A DNA stretch of 43,638 nucleotides from CAYFJO01 sp964343305 (GCA_964343305.1 CAYFJO010000040.1:1-43638); one strand, 5' to 3'; shown: positions 7,954 through 15,299, numbered from the stretch's first letter. Translations and numbers: made by a program. Notes: generated by a model not told the origin, from the letters alone.

Positions 7954-9318
7954 CTACGCAGTACTTTCGGTCAACTCGGAGTCGGTGATGTTGTATTTTT
8001 CAACGAGCCGATAGAGCTTGCGACGGTCGATGCCAAGCGCTCGAGCGGCGCGTGTTTTGTTGCCCTGTTCGCGGCGGAGCACTTCGATGATCTTGGCACG
8101 CTCGATCGTGGCCAGCTCATCCGTGTCGGTCGGGATTGGTTGGCCATCTTGCGCCGCATGTTGAACGATTTCGTGCGGAAGGTCTTGAACGCGGACGGTG
8201 ATGCCGTCGGCCATAATCTTTGCGCGATCGATAGCGTTAATCAGTTGTCGGACGTTGCCCGGCCAGTCGTATTGTTCGATCAGTCGCAGCGCGGCGGGTT
8301 CGATTTCCCAGCCAGGACCGAGGAATTGATGCACAAGCAACGGGACGTCGCCGTCGCGCTGGCGCATTGGGGGCAGTTCGAGCGACATGACGTTGATGCG
8401 ATAATAAAGGTCTTCGCGGAATGTGCCTTCTCTGACTTCGTTGCTCAGATTGCGATTGGTTGCCGCTAAAAGGCGTACATTGACTTTACGCTCTTTGATC
8501 GAGCCGACTCGACGAATCAGGCCGTCTTCCAGAACACGCAACAGTTTCGCTTGCAACGAACCGGGCATCTCACCGATTTCGTCGATGAACAGCGTGCCAC
8601 CGTCGGCGACCTCGAACAAACCTTGCTTGGCCGCGGCCGCGCCGGTGAACGCCCCTTTCTCGTGGCCGAACAATTCGCTTTCCAACAGCGATTCGGGCAA
8701 CGCGGCGCAATTGATCACGACCAGTGGTTTGTCCGTGCGGCTGCTGTGTCGGTGCAGCGAACGGGCGACGAGTTCTTTGCCGGTGCCGCTTTCGCCTTGG
8801 ATCAAAATTGCCTTGTCACTGGGGCCGGCTCGTTCGATCAATCGGAAAACTTCCTGCATCGACTCGGATTGACCGATCATTTCTTCGTGCGTCTGCGTGC
8901 GTTCGAGCAACGCTTTGAGTTGACGGTTTTCCTTGCGGAGAAGATGTCGTTCGTATGCTTTTTCAATCTGTGTTTCGAGATCTTTCAGCGGGAACGGTTT
9001 TGTCAGGTAGTCAAACGCTCCGAGTTTCATCGCTTTGACAGCCGACTCGATCGTGCCCTCGCCCGTCAACATGATCACTTCGCAATCGACATGAATCTCT
9101 CTCAGTTTTTCCAGCAACTCCAGCCCAGTCATGCCGGGCATCATCATGTCGATAACCGCCACGTCGAAGTCGCGGCGTTGAACCAAGCTCAGGGCTTCGT
9201 CTCCGTTGGGAGCATCTTGCACCTGGTACTCCACGCGCTCGAACCGCCGAACGAGCGTACTACGAAATTCCTCGTCGTCATCAACGACGAGTAGGTCTAT
9301 ATCTTCGCCCTTTGACAT
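7954..9318 (-). CDS. NtrC-family sigma-54-dependent response regulator
   Basis: The 454-residue product is a complete bacterial enhancer-binding protein. A receiver domain (about 1-125) has acidic pocket VVDDDE, phospho-acceptor Asp57 in VIDMMMP and Lys in LTKPF. The AAA+ sigma-54 activation domain (about 145-380) has Walker A GESGTGKE (175-182), the sigma-54 contact loop GAFTGA (222-227) and Walker B TLFIDEIGE. A Fis-type helix-turn-helix (about 410-445) contains NKTRAARALGI. It would activate sigma-54 promoters when phosphorylated. No histidine kinase gene is in the window, so it is an orphan here. It is divergent from the CBS-domain gene, which carries a good sigma-54 promoter and an upstream palindrome, so that gene is the most obvious target. 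Confidence 0.94.
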   Translation of the reverse strand: MSKGEDIDLLVVDDDEEFRSTLVRRFERVEYQVQDAPNGDEALSLVQRRDFDVAVIDMMMPGMTGLELLEKLREIHVDCEVIMLTGEGTIESAVKAMKLGAFDYLTKPFPLKDLETQIEKAYERHLLRKENRQLKALLERTQTHEEMIGQSESMQEVFRLIERAGPSDKAILIQGESGTGKELVARSLHRHSSRTDKPLVVINCAALPESLLESELFGHEKGAFTGAAAAKQGLFEVADGGTLFIDEIGEMPGSLQAKLLRVLEDGLIRRVGSIKERKVNVRLLAATNRNLSNEVREGTFREDLYYRINVMSLELPPMRQRDGDVPLLVHQFLGPGWEIEPAALRLIEQYDWPGNVRQLINAIDRAKIMADGITVRVQDLPHEIVQHAAQDGQPIPTDTDELATIERAKIIEVLRREQGNKTRAARALGIDRRKLYRLVEKYNITDSELTESTA

Positions 9319-9414
9319 GTCATCAACTCACAGATGAGTGTTTAGGATTTCGATCGAATTTGGAACCAGCAAAGCAAAATCTGTGCCTTTTTACGGCTTA
9401 AGTGCTTTTTGCGT

Positions 9415-9426
9415 GTCATTGATGAC
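9415..9426. promoter_or_regulatory. GTCATTGATGAC palindrome, possible secondary activator site
   Basis: A perfect 12-base palindrome lies about 180 bases upstream of the sigma-54 promoter core at 9607-9623. It shares the TGTCA/TGAC half-site with the palindrome at 9481-9497. Its distance is within the range used by enhancer-binding proteins. A role as a second binding site is inference. Confidence 0.35.
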
Positions 9427-9480
9427 TCTGACGAATCCCTGCTGTGCGGACTTGGTCATCCGCGCGCCAATACGCACACT

Positions 9481-9497
9481 TGTCAGTCTACATGACA
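9481..9497. promoter_or_regulatory. Candidate upstream activator site TGTCA-N7-TGACA
   Basis: The inverted repeat TGTCA-GTCTACA-TGACA is centred about 120 bases upstream of the -24 GG of the sigma-54 promoter. Enhancer-binding proteins of the NtrC family typically bind such dyads 80-200 bases upstream and contact the promoter by looping. The divergent gene encodes just such an activator. It could equally serve for autoregulation of that gene, whose start is about 160 bases away. Confidence 0.5.
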
Positions 9498-9606
9498 GTG
9501 GCGGTTTCGTCTCGAAAAATTGGGGACCGTCGCCTGACGCGCAAGCAAGGGTCTTTCCCAATCGTCTCTCGTTAGTTCAACGGTGATTGTGAGCATCCGA
9601 CAAGGT

Positions 9607-9623
9607 TTGGCACTTAAGTTGCA
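9607..9623 (+). promoter_or_regulatory. Sigma-54 promoter upstream of the CBS-domain gene
   Basis: TTGGCAC-N5-TTGCA matches the sigma-54 consensus (YTGGCACG-N4-TTGCW) at all fixed bases except the seventh G. The -24 GG (9609-9610) and -12 GC (9621-9622) are separated by exactly ten bases. Transcription would begin near 9634, about 35 bases before the CBS-gene ATG. The neighbouring sigma-54 activator gene and the upstream dyad support it. Confidence 0.8.
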
Positions 9624-9667
9624 TTTAAAGACGTGGCTTGCCGTTAAACAATCGCACAAGGAACTCA

Positions 9668-10207
9668 ATGATGAGCGATGCAACGCAGCGATTGATGACG
9701 TTACATGTCGGCGACGTGATGAACAAGGCACCAGTACAAGTTTCGGCCAATCAGACAATGACCGAAGCGGCCGACGTGCTGGCGGAACATGGCGTTTCGA
9801 CCGCACCGGTGATGGACGAACAAGGTCGTTGCGTGGGAATCCTGAGTGCGACGGACTTTCTGCAACGCGAATGTGGCGCGGGTCATGCCGACGAGCAATC
9901 GTTGACGGGCGAGACCCACCGACTGGTCAAGCCGCCGGGCGAACAATCGTTTCACATCAACTCCGTGCCCGAGAGCATGGTCAGTTGTCACATGACTCTC
10001 GGTGTCCAGTCAGTGAGTGCCGACGCAACGCTACTGAAGGCCGCTCACATCATGAACACCGAACACATTCATCGTCTACCGGTGCTCGACAACGACGGCC
10101 GCGTGATTGGGATGATCAGCACGATGGACATCGTTTCATCGCTGCTCAACGCAGTTGACGAGGAATCCGCTTCATTTGTGCGGCAAATGCAAAGCGGCGA
10201 CTTTTGA
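9668..10207 (+). CDS. Paired CBS-domain protein
   Basis: The 179-residue product consists of two CBS motifs. The first (about residues 10-65) reads VGDVMNKAP...EAADVLAEHGVSTAPVMDEQGRCVGILSATD; the second (about 110-165) reads LKAAHIMNTEHIHRLPVLDNDGRVIGMIST. About 45 polar residues separate them. CBS pairs bind adenine nucleotides or other ligands and act as energy or redox sensors. The start is the first of two adjacent ATGs (9668, 9671), preceded by AAGGA. A TTG at 9638 lies too close to the expected transcription start. The gene is driven by the sigma-54 promoter at 9607 and followed by the kinase-like gene at 10283. Small stand-alone CBS proteins of this type (for example Hrp1 of mycobacteria) belong to hypoxia regulons. 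Confidence 0.88.
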   Translation: MMSDATQRLMTLHVGDVMNKAPVQVSANQTMTEAADVLAEHGVSTAPVMDEQGRCVGILSATDFLQRECGAGHADEQSLTGETHRLVKPPGEQSFHINSVPESMVSCHMTLGVQSVSADATLLKAAHIMNTEHIHRLPVLDNDGRVIGMISTMDIVSSLLNAVDEESASFVRQMQSGDF

Positions 10208-10216
10208 AAAGCCGTG

Positions 10217-10231
10217 GTTCGCTCCGCGAAC
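10217..10231. repeat. Mini-palindrome GTTCGC-TCC-GCGAAC
   Basis: A perfect six-base stem with a TCC loop lies just after the CBS-gene stop, in the 75-bp gap before the next gene. It resembles the palindrome at 7877-7893. In the transcript it would form a hairpin between the two genes and could influence relative expression. Confidence 0.5.
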
Positions 10232-10282
10232 GAAACAAAACGCTCGGTTCGAGGAGCAAACAGCGGCGATCAGGACAACATC

Positions 10283-11863
10283 ATGCTTACCGTCGACGCA
10301 AACGAGACGACGATCGACAGCAATCCGGTTGTCGAGTTGTTGTGTAACCGAAACACCTATACGGAGCGACCCAAGTTGGTGGAACAAATCGAGACCCATA
10401 TTTCCCGGGTCTTTCTCACCGATGGCTACGCCTACAAACTGAAGAAACCGGTCAAGTTTGACTTTCTCGACTTCAGCACGCCGGAGCTTCGCCATGTTGT
10501 CTGCAACCAGGAACTGCGGCTCAATCGGCGCATGACGAGTGACGTTTATCTCAATGTGCTGCCAATCACGCAAAGCGCATCTCGACGACTGCAACTCAAT
10601 GGCAGGGGCACGCCCGTCGATTGGGTCGTCAAGATGCGGCGACTTCCCGCCAAGCACGCGCTCGACCGGCGTATCGGCGCGGGCAACATTTCCGAACGAG
10701 ACGTGCTGCGCGTTGCGTCGAAACTGACTGATTTCTACCAGCGGCAACCGCCGCTGACGGTCAGGACGGATGAGTATCGGCAACAAATTGAATCGCACAC
10801 CATCGCCAATCGTCGCGAGTTGATGAACCGGGAACATCATTTTTCGCCACGGATGATCAAGCGCCTCGACCACGCTCAACAGCGTCTCTTGCGGCTCGCA
10901 CCCGATTTGCTCGACAACCGTGTCCAAGATGGGCGGATCATCGATGGCCACGGCGACTTGCGGCCTGAACACATCTATCTCAACGGACAACCGACGATCA
11001 TCGACTGCCTGGAGTTCAGCGCCGAGTTGCGTTCGCTCGACGTGTTGGATGAACTCGCGTTCCTGGCGATGGAGTGCGATTTACTAGGCGCGGAGTGGAT
11101 CGGGCAAACCATAATTGAGCACTATCAGCGAGTGAGTGGTGACAAGGCACCGGGTGTCTTGCTCGCGTTTTACAAGTTGTATCGCGCCTGCGTTCGAGCC
11201 AAAGTATTGTCATTGCGCGCCGCCCAACTCGGAAAGACGCAGTCACAACAAGCGCTTGCATCAGCCGAAAAATACTTGCAACTCGGCGAGCAATACGGCC
11301 ACACGCTGGGTCCGCCGATTTTGTTCGTTGTGCGCGGACTGCCGGGCAGTGGTAAATCGACACTCGCAACGGTCATCGCAGAATCGCTCAACATGGAGCT
11401 GATCCAAACCGATGCCGTGCGGCGTGACTTGTTTGGACCGTCACTCCGGCCGGCGGATTTTGGACAGCGACAATATCACCCAGACGCCCGGGCGCGTGTT
11501 TATGACGAAGTGTTCCGTCGCGCGACCGAGTTGCTGGGCCAAGGACAATCGGTCATCTTAGATGGCACGTTTCTTTCGGCCGATTTGCGTCGTCAGGCGG
11601 TCGAACTTGGTCGTCGCTACAATGCCGAGCCGTTGGTAGTCGTTTGCCAGTGTCCTAGAGAAGTTGCGATCGGTCGAATCCGAGAACGTATCGAGACGGG
11701 CAACTCACTTTCGCAAACACGCCCGGAGTTCTACGACCAACAACAACGACTGGACGAAAACGATCCGTCCGATTTACCGACTCAACATCTTGACACAACG
11801 TCAAGTCTACCCATGCTGGAAGCAGAGATCTTCACTCACCTTCGTAGAATCCTGTTCATCTGA
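10283..11863 (+). CDS. Bifunctional aminoglycoside-phosphotransferase-like / AAA P-loop kinase
   Basis: The 526-residue product joins two kinase folds. The N-terminal part (about 1-330) is an APH/choline-kinase-like domain with VFLTDGYAYKLKKPVKFDFLDFST and the catalytic-loop motif GHGDLRPEH (His223). The C-terminal part (about 345-526) is a P-loop kinase with Walker A GLPGSGKST and a zeta-toxin/gluconate-kinase-like body (DAVRRDLFG, ILDGTFLS). This architecture is that of Rv2004c of the mycobacterial dormancy regulon; its substrate is not established. The start at 10283 is preferred to an in-frame GTG at 10214 because the latter lies in the mini-palindrome region and the peptide between is Arg/Lys/Ser-rich. 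Probably co-transcribed with the CBS gene from the sigma-54 promoter. Confidence 0.88.
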   Translation: MLTVDANETTIDSNPVVELLCNRNTYTERPKLVEQIETHISRVFLTDGYAYKLKKPVKFDFLDFSTPELRHVVCNQELRLNRRMTSDVYLNVLPITQSASRRLQLNGRGTPVDWVVKMRRLPAKHALDRRIGAGNISERDVLRVASKLTDFYQRQPPLTVRTDEYRQQIESHTIANRRELMNREHHFSPRMIKRLDHAQQRLLRLAPDLLDNRVQDGRIIDGHGDLRPEHIYLNGQPTIIDCLEFSAELRSLDVLDELAFLAMECDLLGAEWIGQTIIEHYQRVSGDKAPGVLLAFYKLYRACVRAKVLSLRAAQLGKTQSQQALASAEKYLQLGEQYGHTLGPPILFVVRGLPGSGKSTLATVIAESLNMELIQTDAVRRDLFGPSLRPADFGQRQYHPDARARVYDEVFRRATELLGQGQSVILDGTFLSADLRRQAVELGRRYNAEPLVVVCQCPREVAIGRIRERIETGNSLSQTRPEFYDQQQRLDENDPSDLPTQHLDTTSSLPMLEAEIFTHLRRILFI

Positions 11864-11921
11864 TTCTCACTCTCAGGAACGACTCAAAGATAGTGTCGCC
11901 AAGGCGAGTGGCGGGTGACAA

Positions 11922-11983
11922 CTTACAGTAGGACGGATTTCCAATCCGTCTGGGACGGTTTGAAAAACCGTCCTACTGGTAAG
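11922..11983. repeat. GTAGGACGGATT palindromic repeat, copy 1
   Basis: Two smaller palindromes, GGACGGATTtccAATCCGTC and GACGGTTTgaAAAACCGTC, sit head to tail, and the whole is enclosed by CTTACaGTAGGACGG...CCGTCCTACtGGTAAG. Related copies are at 37346-37403 and, degenerate, at 31553-31622. It follows the kinase gene and may double as its terminator. Confidence 0.75.
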
Positions 11984-12060
11984 TCAGTTCCTGCAGCTCG
12001 CCCAAAGACGATTTCGCACGATCGCAAAAGATTCTGCCAAGTTTGCTTCACTTTTACTGG

Positions 12061-12088
12061 TTGACATGTCGTAATATTCCGATATATT
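12061..12088 (+). promoter_or_regulatory. Promoter of the ArsR gene, with operator in the spacer
   Basis: TTGACA (12061-12066) and TATATT (12083-12088) are separated by 16 bases, a good vegetative promoter. The candidate operator TCGTAATATTCCGATAT (12069-12085) fills the spacer, so a bound repressor would block polymerase. The expected transcription start is within a few bases of the ATG at 12098, which suggests a nearly leaderless mRNA. Confidence 0.6.
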
Positions 12089-12097
12089 AACATATCG

Positions 12098-12415
12098 ATG
12101 GCTACAACAGAATCAAGAAAGCATCCGAAACTCATCGACCTCGAATCATTGGCCGAGGCCGCCGAGTGTTTGAAAACGCTTGCCCATCCGCATCGGCTAC
12201 GGATTGTGCAGATGTTGCTCAACGGCCAGTACACGGTCGGCGAATTGGCCGAGGCCTGCGAAATCCCCAGTCACATGGCTTCGGAGCATTTGCGGTTGAT
12301 GCAGCGGTGCGGGTTTCTGACCAGTGAAAAGGATGGCCGTCGGACGTTTTACCAAGTGACCGAGCCACATTTGGCAAGCATCATGCAATGCATCGAGAGC
12401 CGTTTTGGCAGTTGA
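12098..12415 (+). CDS. ArsR-family winged-helix repressor
   Basis: The 105-residue product has the ArsR/SmtB fold: LKTLAHPHRLRIVQML, then the helix-turn-helix YTVGELAEACEIPSHMASEHLRLMQRCGFL, and the wing EKDGRRTFYQV. The metal-site motif CxCxxC of classical ArsR is absent. Cysteines are at 24, 54, 71 and 98, so thiol sensing is possible, as in the sulfide/persulfide-sensing BigR/SqrR branch, but the positions do not clearly match those proteins. Downstream are CoA-disulfide reductase-rhodanese and a YgaP-type rhodanese, which argues for a reactive-sulfur signal. The same palindromic sequence lies in its own promoter and in front of the downstream genes, implying autoregulation and control of the operon. 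Confidence 0.9.
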   Translation: MATTESRKHPKLIDLESLAEAAECLKTLAHPHRLRIVQMLLNGQYTVGELAEACEIPSHMASEHLRLMQRCGFLTSEKDGRRTFYQVTEPHLASIMQCIESRFGS

Positions 12416-12440
12416 GCGTGTTTTTATTTTGCGACATAGA

Positions 12441-12457
12441 TCGTAATATTACGATAT
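12441..12457. promoter_or_regulatory. Second ArsR operator copy in front of the sulfur operon
   Basis: TCGTAATATTACGA (12441-12454) is a perfect 14-base palindrome, extended by TAT to match the operator in the arsR promoter at 16 of 17 positions. It lies 26 bases past the arsR stop and about 95 bases before the next small ORF. A weak -35-like TTGCGA (12429) and -10-like GATATA (12453) overlap it, so it may control an internal promoter. Confidence 0.65.
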
Positions 12458-12548
12458 AACGACAATACAATCAATTGGCACGGCGATTGCTACTTGTTCG
12501 TTCATGAAACCTAACCATGCCACTATCGACAAAACGGGAGTTCCAGCC

Positions 12549-12752
12549 ATGGAAATGATCATCGTCTTAGCGTTTGTAGTTTTGTGGTTCGTCCTGCAAG
12601 CCTGGGTGTTGCCGCGCTTCGGCGTGCAAACGTGACTGAGCGGAAGCTGCGGACCGAGTTCGGTCGAGAACAAATCAGAAATCGAAGACAAAACCGACAA
12701 CGAAACCTACACGGAAGAAAGGTCAGTGAAACCGTGGCGAAACCAACTTTGA
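12549..12752 (+). CDS. Tiny membrane protein; candidate selenoprotein (in-frame TGA at 12633)
   Basis: GGGAG lies eight bases before the ATG. The first 28 codons give a clear single membrane helix followed by WVLPRFGVQT. A TGA at 12633-12635 then interrupts a frame that stays open for 38 more codons to TGA 12750-12752. Read as selenocysteine, the junction is GVQTULSGSCG, and the tail is a soluble-looking, acidic segment (SEIEDKTDNETYTEE). A GACCG-AGUU-CGGUC hairpin starts 16 bases after the TGA, in the place and with the G-containing loop expected of a bacterial SECIS. The extended frame overlaps the GTG start of the next gene by 19 bases. Alternatively the gene is just a 28-residue peptide ending at 12635. 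An in-frame ATG at 12504 lacks a ribosome site. Selenoprotein status is inference; translation of the helix is better supported. Confidence 0.45.
12647..12668 (+). promoter_or_regulatory. SECIS-like hairpin after the in-frame TGA
   Basis: The perfect stem GACCG/CGGTC (12652-12656 and 12661-12665) closes a four-base AGTT loop. It can extend outward through C50-G66 and CU/AG pairs (12647-12648 with 12667-12668), leaving bulged G at 12649 and 12651. The loop begins 21 bases after the TGA and has G in its second position with GU present, fitting bacterial SECIS rules. A five-pair hairpin can arise by chance, so it supports rather than proves the selenocysteine reading. Confidence 0.4.
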
Positions 12753-14401
12753 GAATTGTGATCGTCGGCGGCGTTGCCGGCGGCGCATCGGCGGCGACGC
12801 GTGCACGCCGAATGAACGAGCACGCCGAGATCATCTTGTTCGAAAAAGACGAACACGTGTCGTTTGCCAATTGCGGCCTGCCCTATTACATCGGCGGCGA
12901 GATCGACGATCGAAAGAAGTTGCTCGTTGCATCCCGTGAATTGCTCGAACGACGTTTTCGGCTTGACGTTCGTACGCGTCAGGAAGTCCGGCAGATCCAT
13001 CGCGACTCCCAAAGTGTGACCGTTTTCGATCATGCAACCGGCGAAACCTACCAGCAGCAATACGACAAGTTGATTCTCTCGCCAGGTGCCGCGCCGCTGG
13101 TGCCGCCGATCGAAGGTGTTGACGCCGCAAACGTTTTCACACTCCGAAACTTGGCCGACACGGATCGGATTGTCAGCGCGACAGAGAGTTCAACGACGAA
13201 AAAGGCTGTCGTCGTTGGAGCGGGATTCATCGGCTTGGAAATGGTTGAACAGTTGGTCGGTCGCGGCTTCGATGTCACGCTTGCCGAGCTTCAATCACAA
13301 GTCCTGCCACCGCTCGATGCCGAAATGGTACAGCCACTGGAGCAAGAGCTTGCGGATCGTGGCGTTCGTTTGCTGCTCGGAGACGGCATCAAACGAGTTG
13401 TGACGGACGACGCAGGCGTTGCGACGGGGGTCGAGCTGCAAAGTGGAACAACGGTAGATGGCGATGTTGTCATTCTTGGACTCGGCGTACGTCCGAACAT
13501 TCGACTTGCCGAAGATGCAGGGTTAGAAATCGGGCGCGGCGGTGGCATCGCAACCAATGCATGGATGCAGACCAACGATCCACACATCTACGCGGTCGGT
13601 GATGTGGCTGAGTACACATTCGGTCCAACAGGCGAATCGATGCGGGTTGCACTGGCGGGACCGGCGAATCGTTCGGGCCGTCTTGCAGGCGAACACGCGG
13701 CGACCGGAAGTGCTCGCCGAATGCCCAACGTCTTCGGCACTGCGATCGTGCGCGTGTTCGAACAGACGGCTGCCATGACCGGACTCTCGATCAAACTCGC
13801 CAAACGGCTCGGCAAGCCGGTGCGAAGTGTGACGATCGTTTCCAATCAGCACGCTGGTTACTATCCTGGCGCGACGCCGTTGACCTTGAAACTTGTCTAC
13901 GAGCCAGAGACCGGAATCGTGCTTGGTGCACAGGCAGTCGGCCGCGACGGCGTCGACAAACGGATCGACGTCATTGCCACCGCCCTGGCGATGAAGGCGA
14001 CGGTGTGCGATCTGGCGGGTCTCGACCTTACTTATGCACCGCCGTTCGGCGCGGCGAAAGATCCGATTCACATGGCAGCTTTTGTGGCGTGCAACCAACT
14101 CGACGGCGTTGACGACTTTGTCGACGCGGACGCGGATTTGTCTGGCAAACAGGTCGTCGATGTTCGAACGGCCGGCGAAGTTGAGAACAAACCACTGCCG
14201 GCAGCCGAAGATGTGATTCATGTCCCGCTCGATGAACTGCGCGAGCGTCTCGTTGAACTCGATTCGACCATCGAAACCGTGGTTTCTTGTGGCGTTGGCC
14301 TGCGTGCGCACGTTGGCGTACGAATCTTACAACAAAACGGATTTACCAACGTCAAGAATTTATCCGGTGGCGCGACACTGCGCTATCGTGCAATCAAATA
14401 G
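12734..14401 (+). CDS. CoA-disulfide reductase with C-terminal rhodanese domain
   Basis: The 555-residue flavoprotein reduces CoA disulfide or CoA persulfide with NAD(P)H and is central to persulfide handling. The FAD motif GGVAGGASAATRARR is at residues 12-26. The single redox cysteine Cys47 is in SFANCGLPYYIGG. The pyridine-nucleotide site is VVGAGFIGLEMVEQL, and the dimerisation domain contains DKRIDVIATAL. The C-terminal rhodanese (about 455-555) has its active cysteine Cys519 in SCGVGLRA. The length matches CoADR-RHD fusions. A GTG start at 12734 is chosen because it directly precedes the FAD strand; the open frame upstream to 12584 is Arg-rich and out of phase with the small membrane gene. 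It lies between that gene and the YgaP-like gene in one operon. Confidence 0.92.
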   Translation: MAKPTLRIVIVGGVAGGASAATRARRMNEHAEIILFEKDEHVSFANCGLPYYIGGEIDDRKKLLVASRELLERRFRLDVRTRQEVRQIHRDSQSVTVFDHATGETYQQQYDKLILSPGAAPLVPPIEGVDAANVFTLRNLADTDRIVSATESSTTKKAVVVGAGFIGLEMVEQLVGRGFDVTLAELQSQVLPPLDAEMVQPLEQELADRGVRLLLGDGIKRVVTDDAGVATGVELQSGTTVDGDVVILGLGVRPNIRLAEDAGLEIGRGGGIATNAWMQTNDPHIYAVGDVAEYTFGPTGESMRVALAGPANRSGRLAGEHAATGSARRMPNVFGTAIVRVFEQTAAMTGLSIKLAKRLGKPVRSVTIVSNQHAGYYPGATPLTLKLVYEPETGIVLGAQAVGRDGVDKRIDVIATALAMKATVCDLAGLDLTYAPPFGAAKDPIHMAAFVACNQLDGVDDFVDADADLSGKQVVDVRTAGEVENKPLPAAEDVIHVPLDELRERLVELDSTIETVVSCGVGLRAHVGVRILQQNGFTNVKNLSGGATLRYRAIK

Positions 14402-14413
14402 GGGAGTTAAACG

Positions 14414-15049
14414 ATGAACACGATAACAGCCGACGAATTGAAAGACCGACTCGACACCAACGGAGCAGTGCTGATCGACGTGCGCACGCCGGCCGAGTTT
14501 CAAGAAGTCCATGTCGTCGGGGCGGTCAACATTCCCTTGGACAGGCTCTCGGAGCAGTCCATCTCGTCGGTCGCCACGGAGGATCATGGGGCAACCGTTT
14601 ATTTCATCTGCAAGTCGGGCAGCCGCGGCCGGATGGCCTGTGAGAAATTGAAAACGAGTGCCCTCCCAGTTGTCAACGTCGAAGGCGGCACGGAAGCTTG
14701 TGTCGATGCCGGACTCACCGTGCGACGAGGCCGCAAAGCGATTTCGCTTGAACGACAGGTGCGGATCGTCGCCGGCTTACTGGTGTTGATCGGTGCGGTA
14801 TTGGCGCTCGTCGTGAGCAAATGGTTTGCATTGTTGCCAGCCTTCATTGGCGCGGGACTCGTGTTCGCGGGAATCACGGATACCTGTGGCATGGGCATGC
14901 TGTTGGCGAGAATGCCGTGGAATCAAGTTCGTTGCGATTCCGCGACTTGCTCTTCGCACAAAAACTCGCGTTTGTTCGAATCGACGATCAACGGGGCGGA
15001 TGGTCGGCCAATTCCAGCCAAAAGTGAGAAACTCTGCGAACCAACTTGA
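14414..15049 (+). CDS. YgaP-type membrane rhodanese (rhodanese + DUF2892)
   Basis: The 211-residue product has a rhodanese domain (about 1-110) with active Cys66 in CKSGSRGR. A DUF2892 hairpin membrane domain follows (about 118-170), with SLERQVRIVAG and GITDTCGMGMLLARMPWN. This is the architecture of the inner-membrane sulfurtransferase YgaP. GGGGAG precedes the ATG, and the gene lies 12 bases after CoADR-rhodanese, so it is the next member of the sulfur operon. The last ~20 residues (after base 14988) are not typical of YgaP. They are read from the opposite strand of a broken response-regulator fragment, which suggests the original 3' end was replaced by recombination. Confidence 0.9.
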   Translation: MNTITADELKDRLDTNGAVLIDVRTPAEFQEVHVVGAVNIPLDRLSEQSISSVATEDHGATVYFICKSGSRGRMACEKLKTSALPVVNVEGGTEACVDAGLTVRRGRKAISLERQVRIVAGLLVLIGAVLALVVSKWFALLPAFIGAGLVFAGITDTCGMGMLLARMPWNQVRCDSATCSSHKNSRLFESTINGADGRPIPAKSEKLCEPT

Positions 15050-15239
15050 CCCAATCGTCGAATAGCAGCGGCTTCGTCAAATATGCGTTCGCATGATTGC
15101 CGTAACAATAGAGCACATCGGTCGGCGAGTTGGTTGTAGTCAGCATGACCACTGGGATGGCCATGAATTCCACCTCGCTTTTGACCGCTGAAAGGAACTC
15201 GCGGCCATCGACGCGCGGGAGATTGATGTGTGACTTCAT
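14988..15239 (-). pseudogene. Response-regulator receiver domain remnant (3' part only)
   Basis: The 83-codon minus-strand frame encodes the C-terminal two thirds of a receiver domain of the cyanobacterial-phytochrome-regulator (Rcp1-like) type. It reads INLPRVDGREFL, then IPVVMLTTT with the switch Thr, then NAYLTKP with the conserved Lys, and ends FWLELADHPPR. The acidic pocket and phospho-acceptor Asp of the first half are missing, and the frame upstream of 15239 does not restore them. It overlaps the 3' end of the YgaP-like gene antisense. It looks like a gene truncated by rearrangement; the palindromic repeat at 15300 begins about 60 bases beyond the break. Confidence 0.7.
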
Positions 15240-15299
15240 CTGCCGCAGCCCAGCCGGACACAGCTCGCTTACCCTTACGAATTGAGGGACATCAAACCG

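Noticed and set aside
12584..12733. N-terminal extension of CoADR-rhodanese to a GTG at 12584
   Set aside because: The extra 50 residues are almost all Arg, Asn and Gln, come before the FAD-binding strand and lie out of phase with the small membrane ORF that has a real ribosome site.
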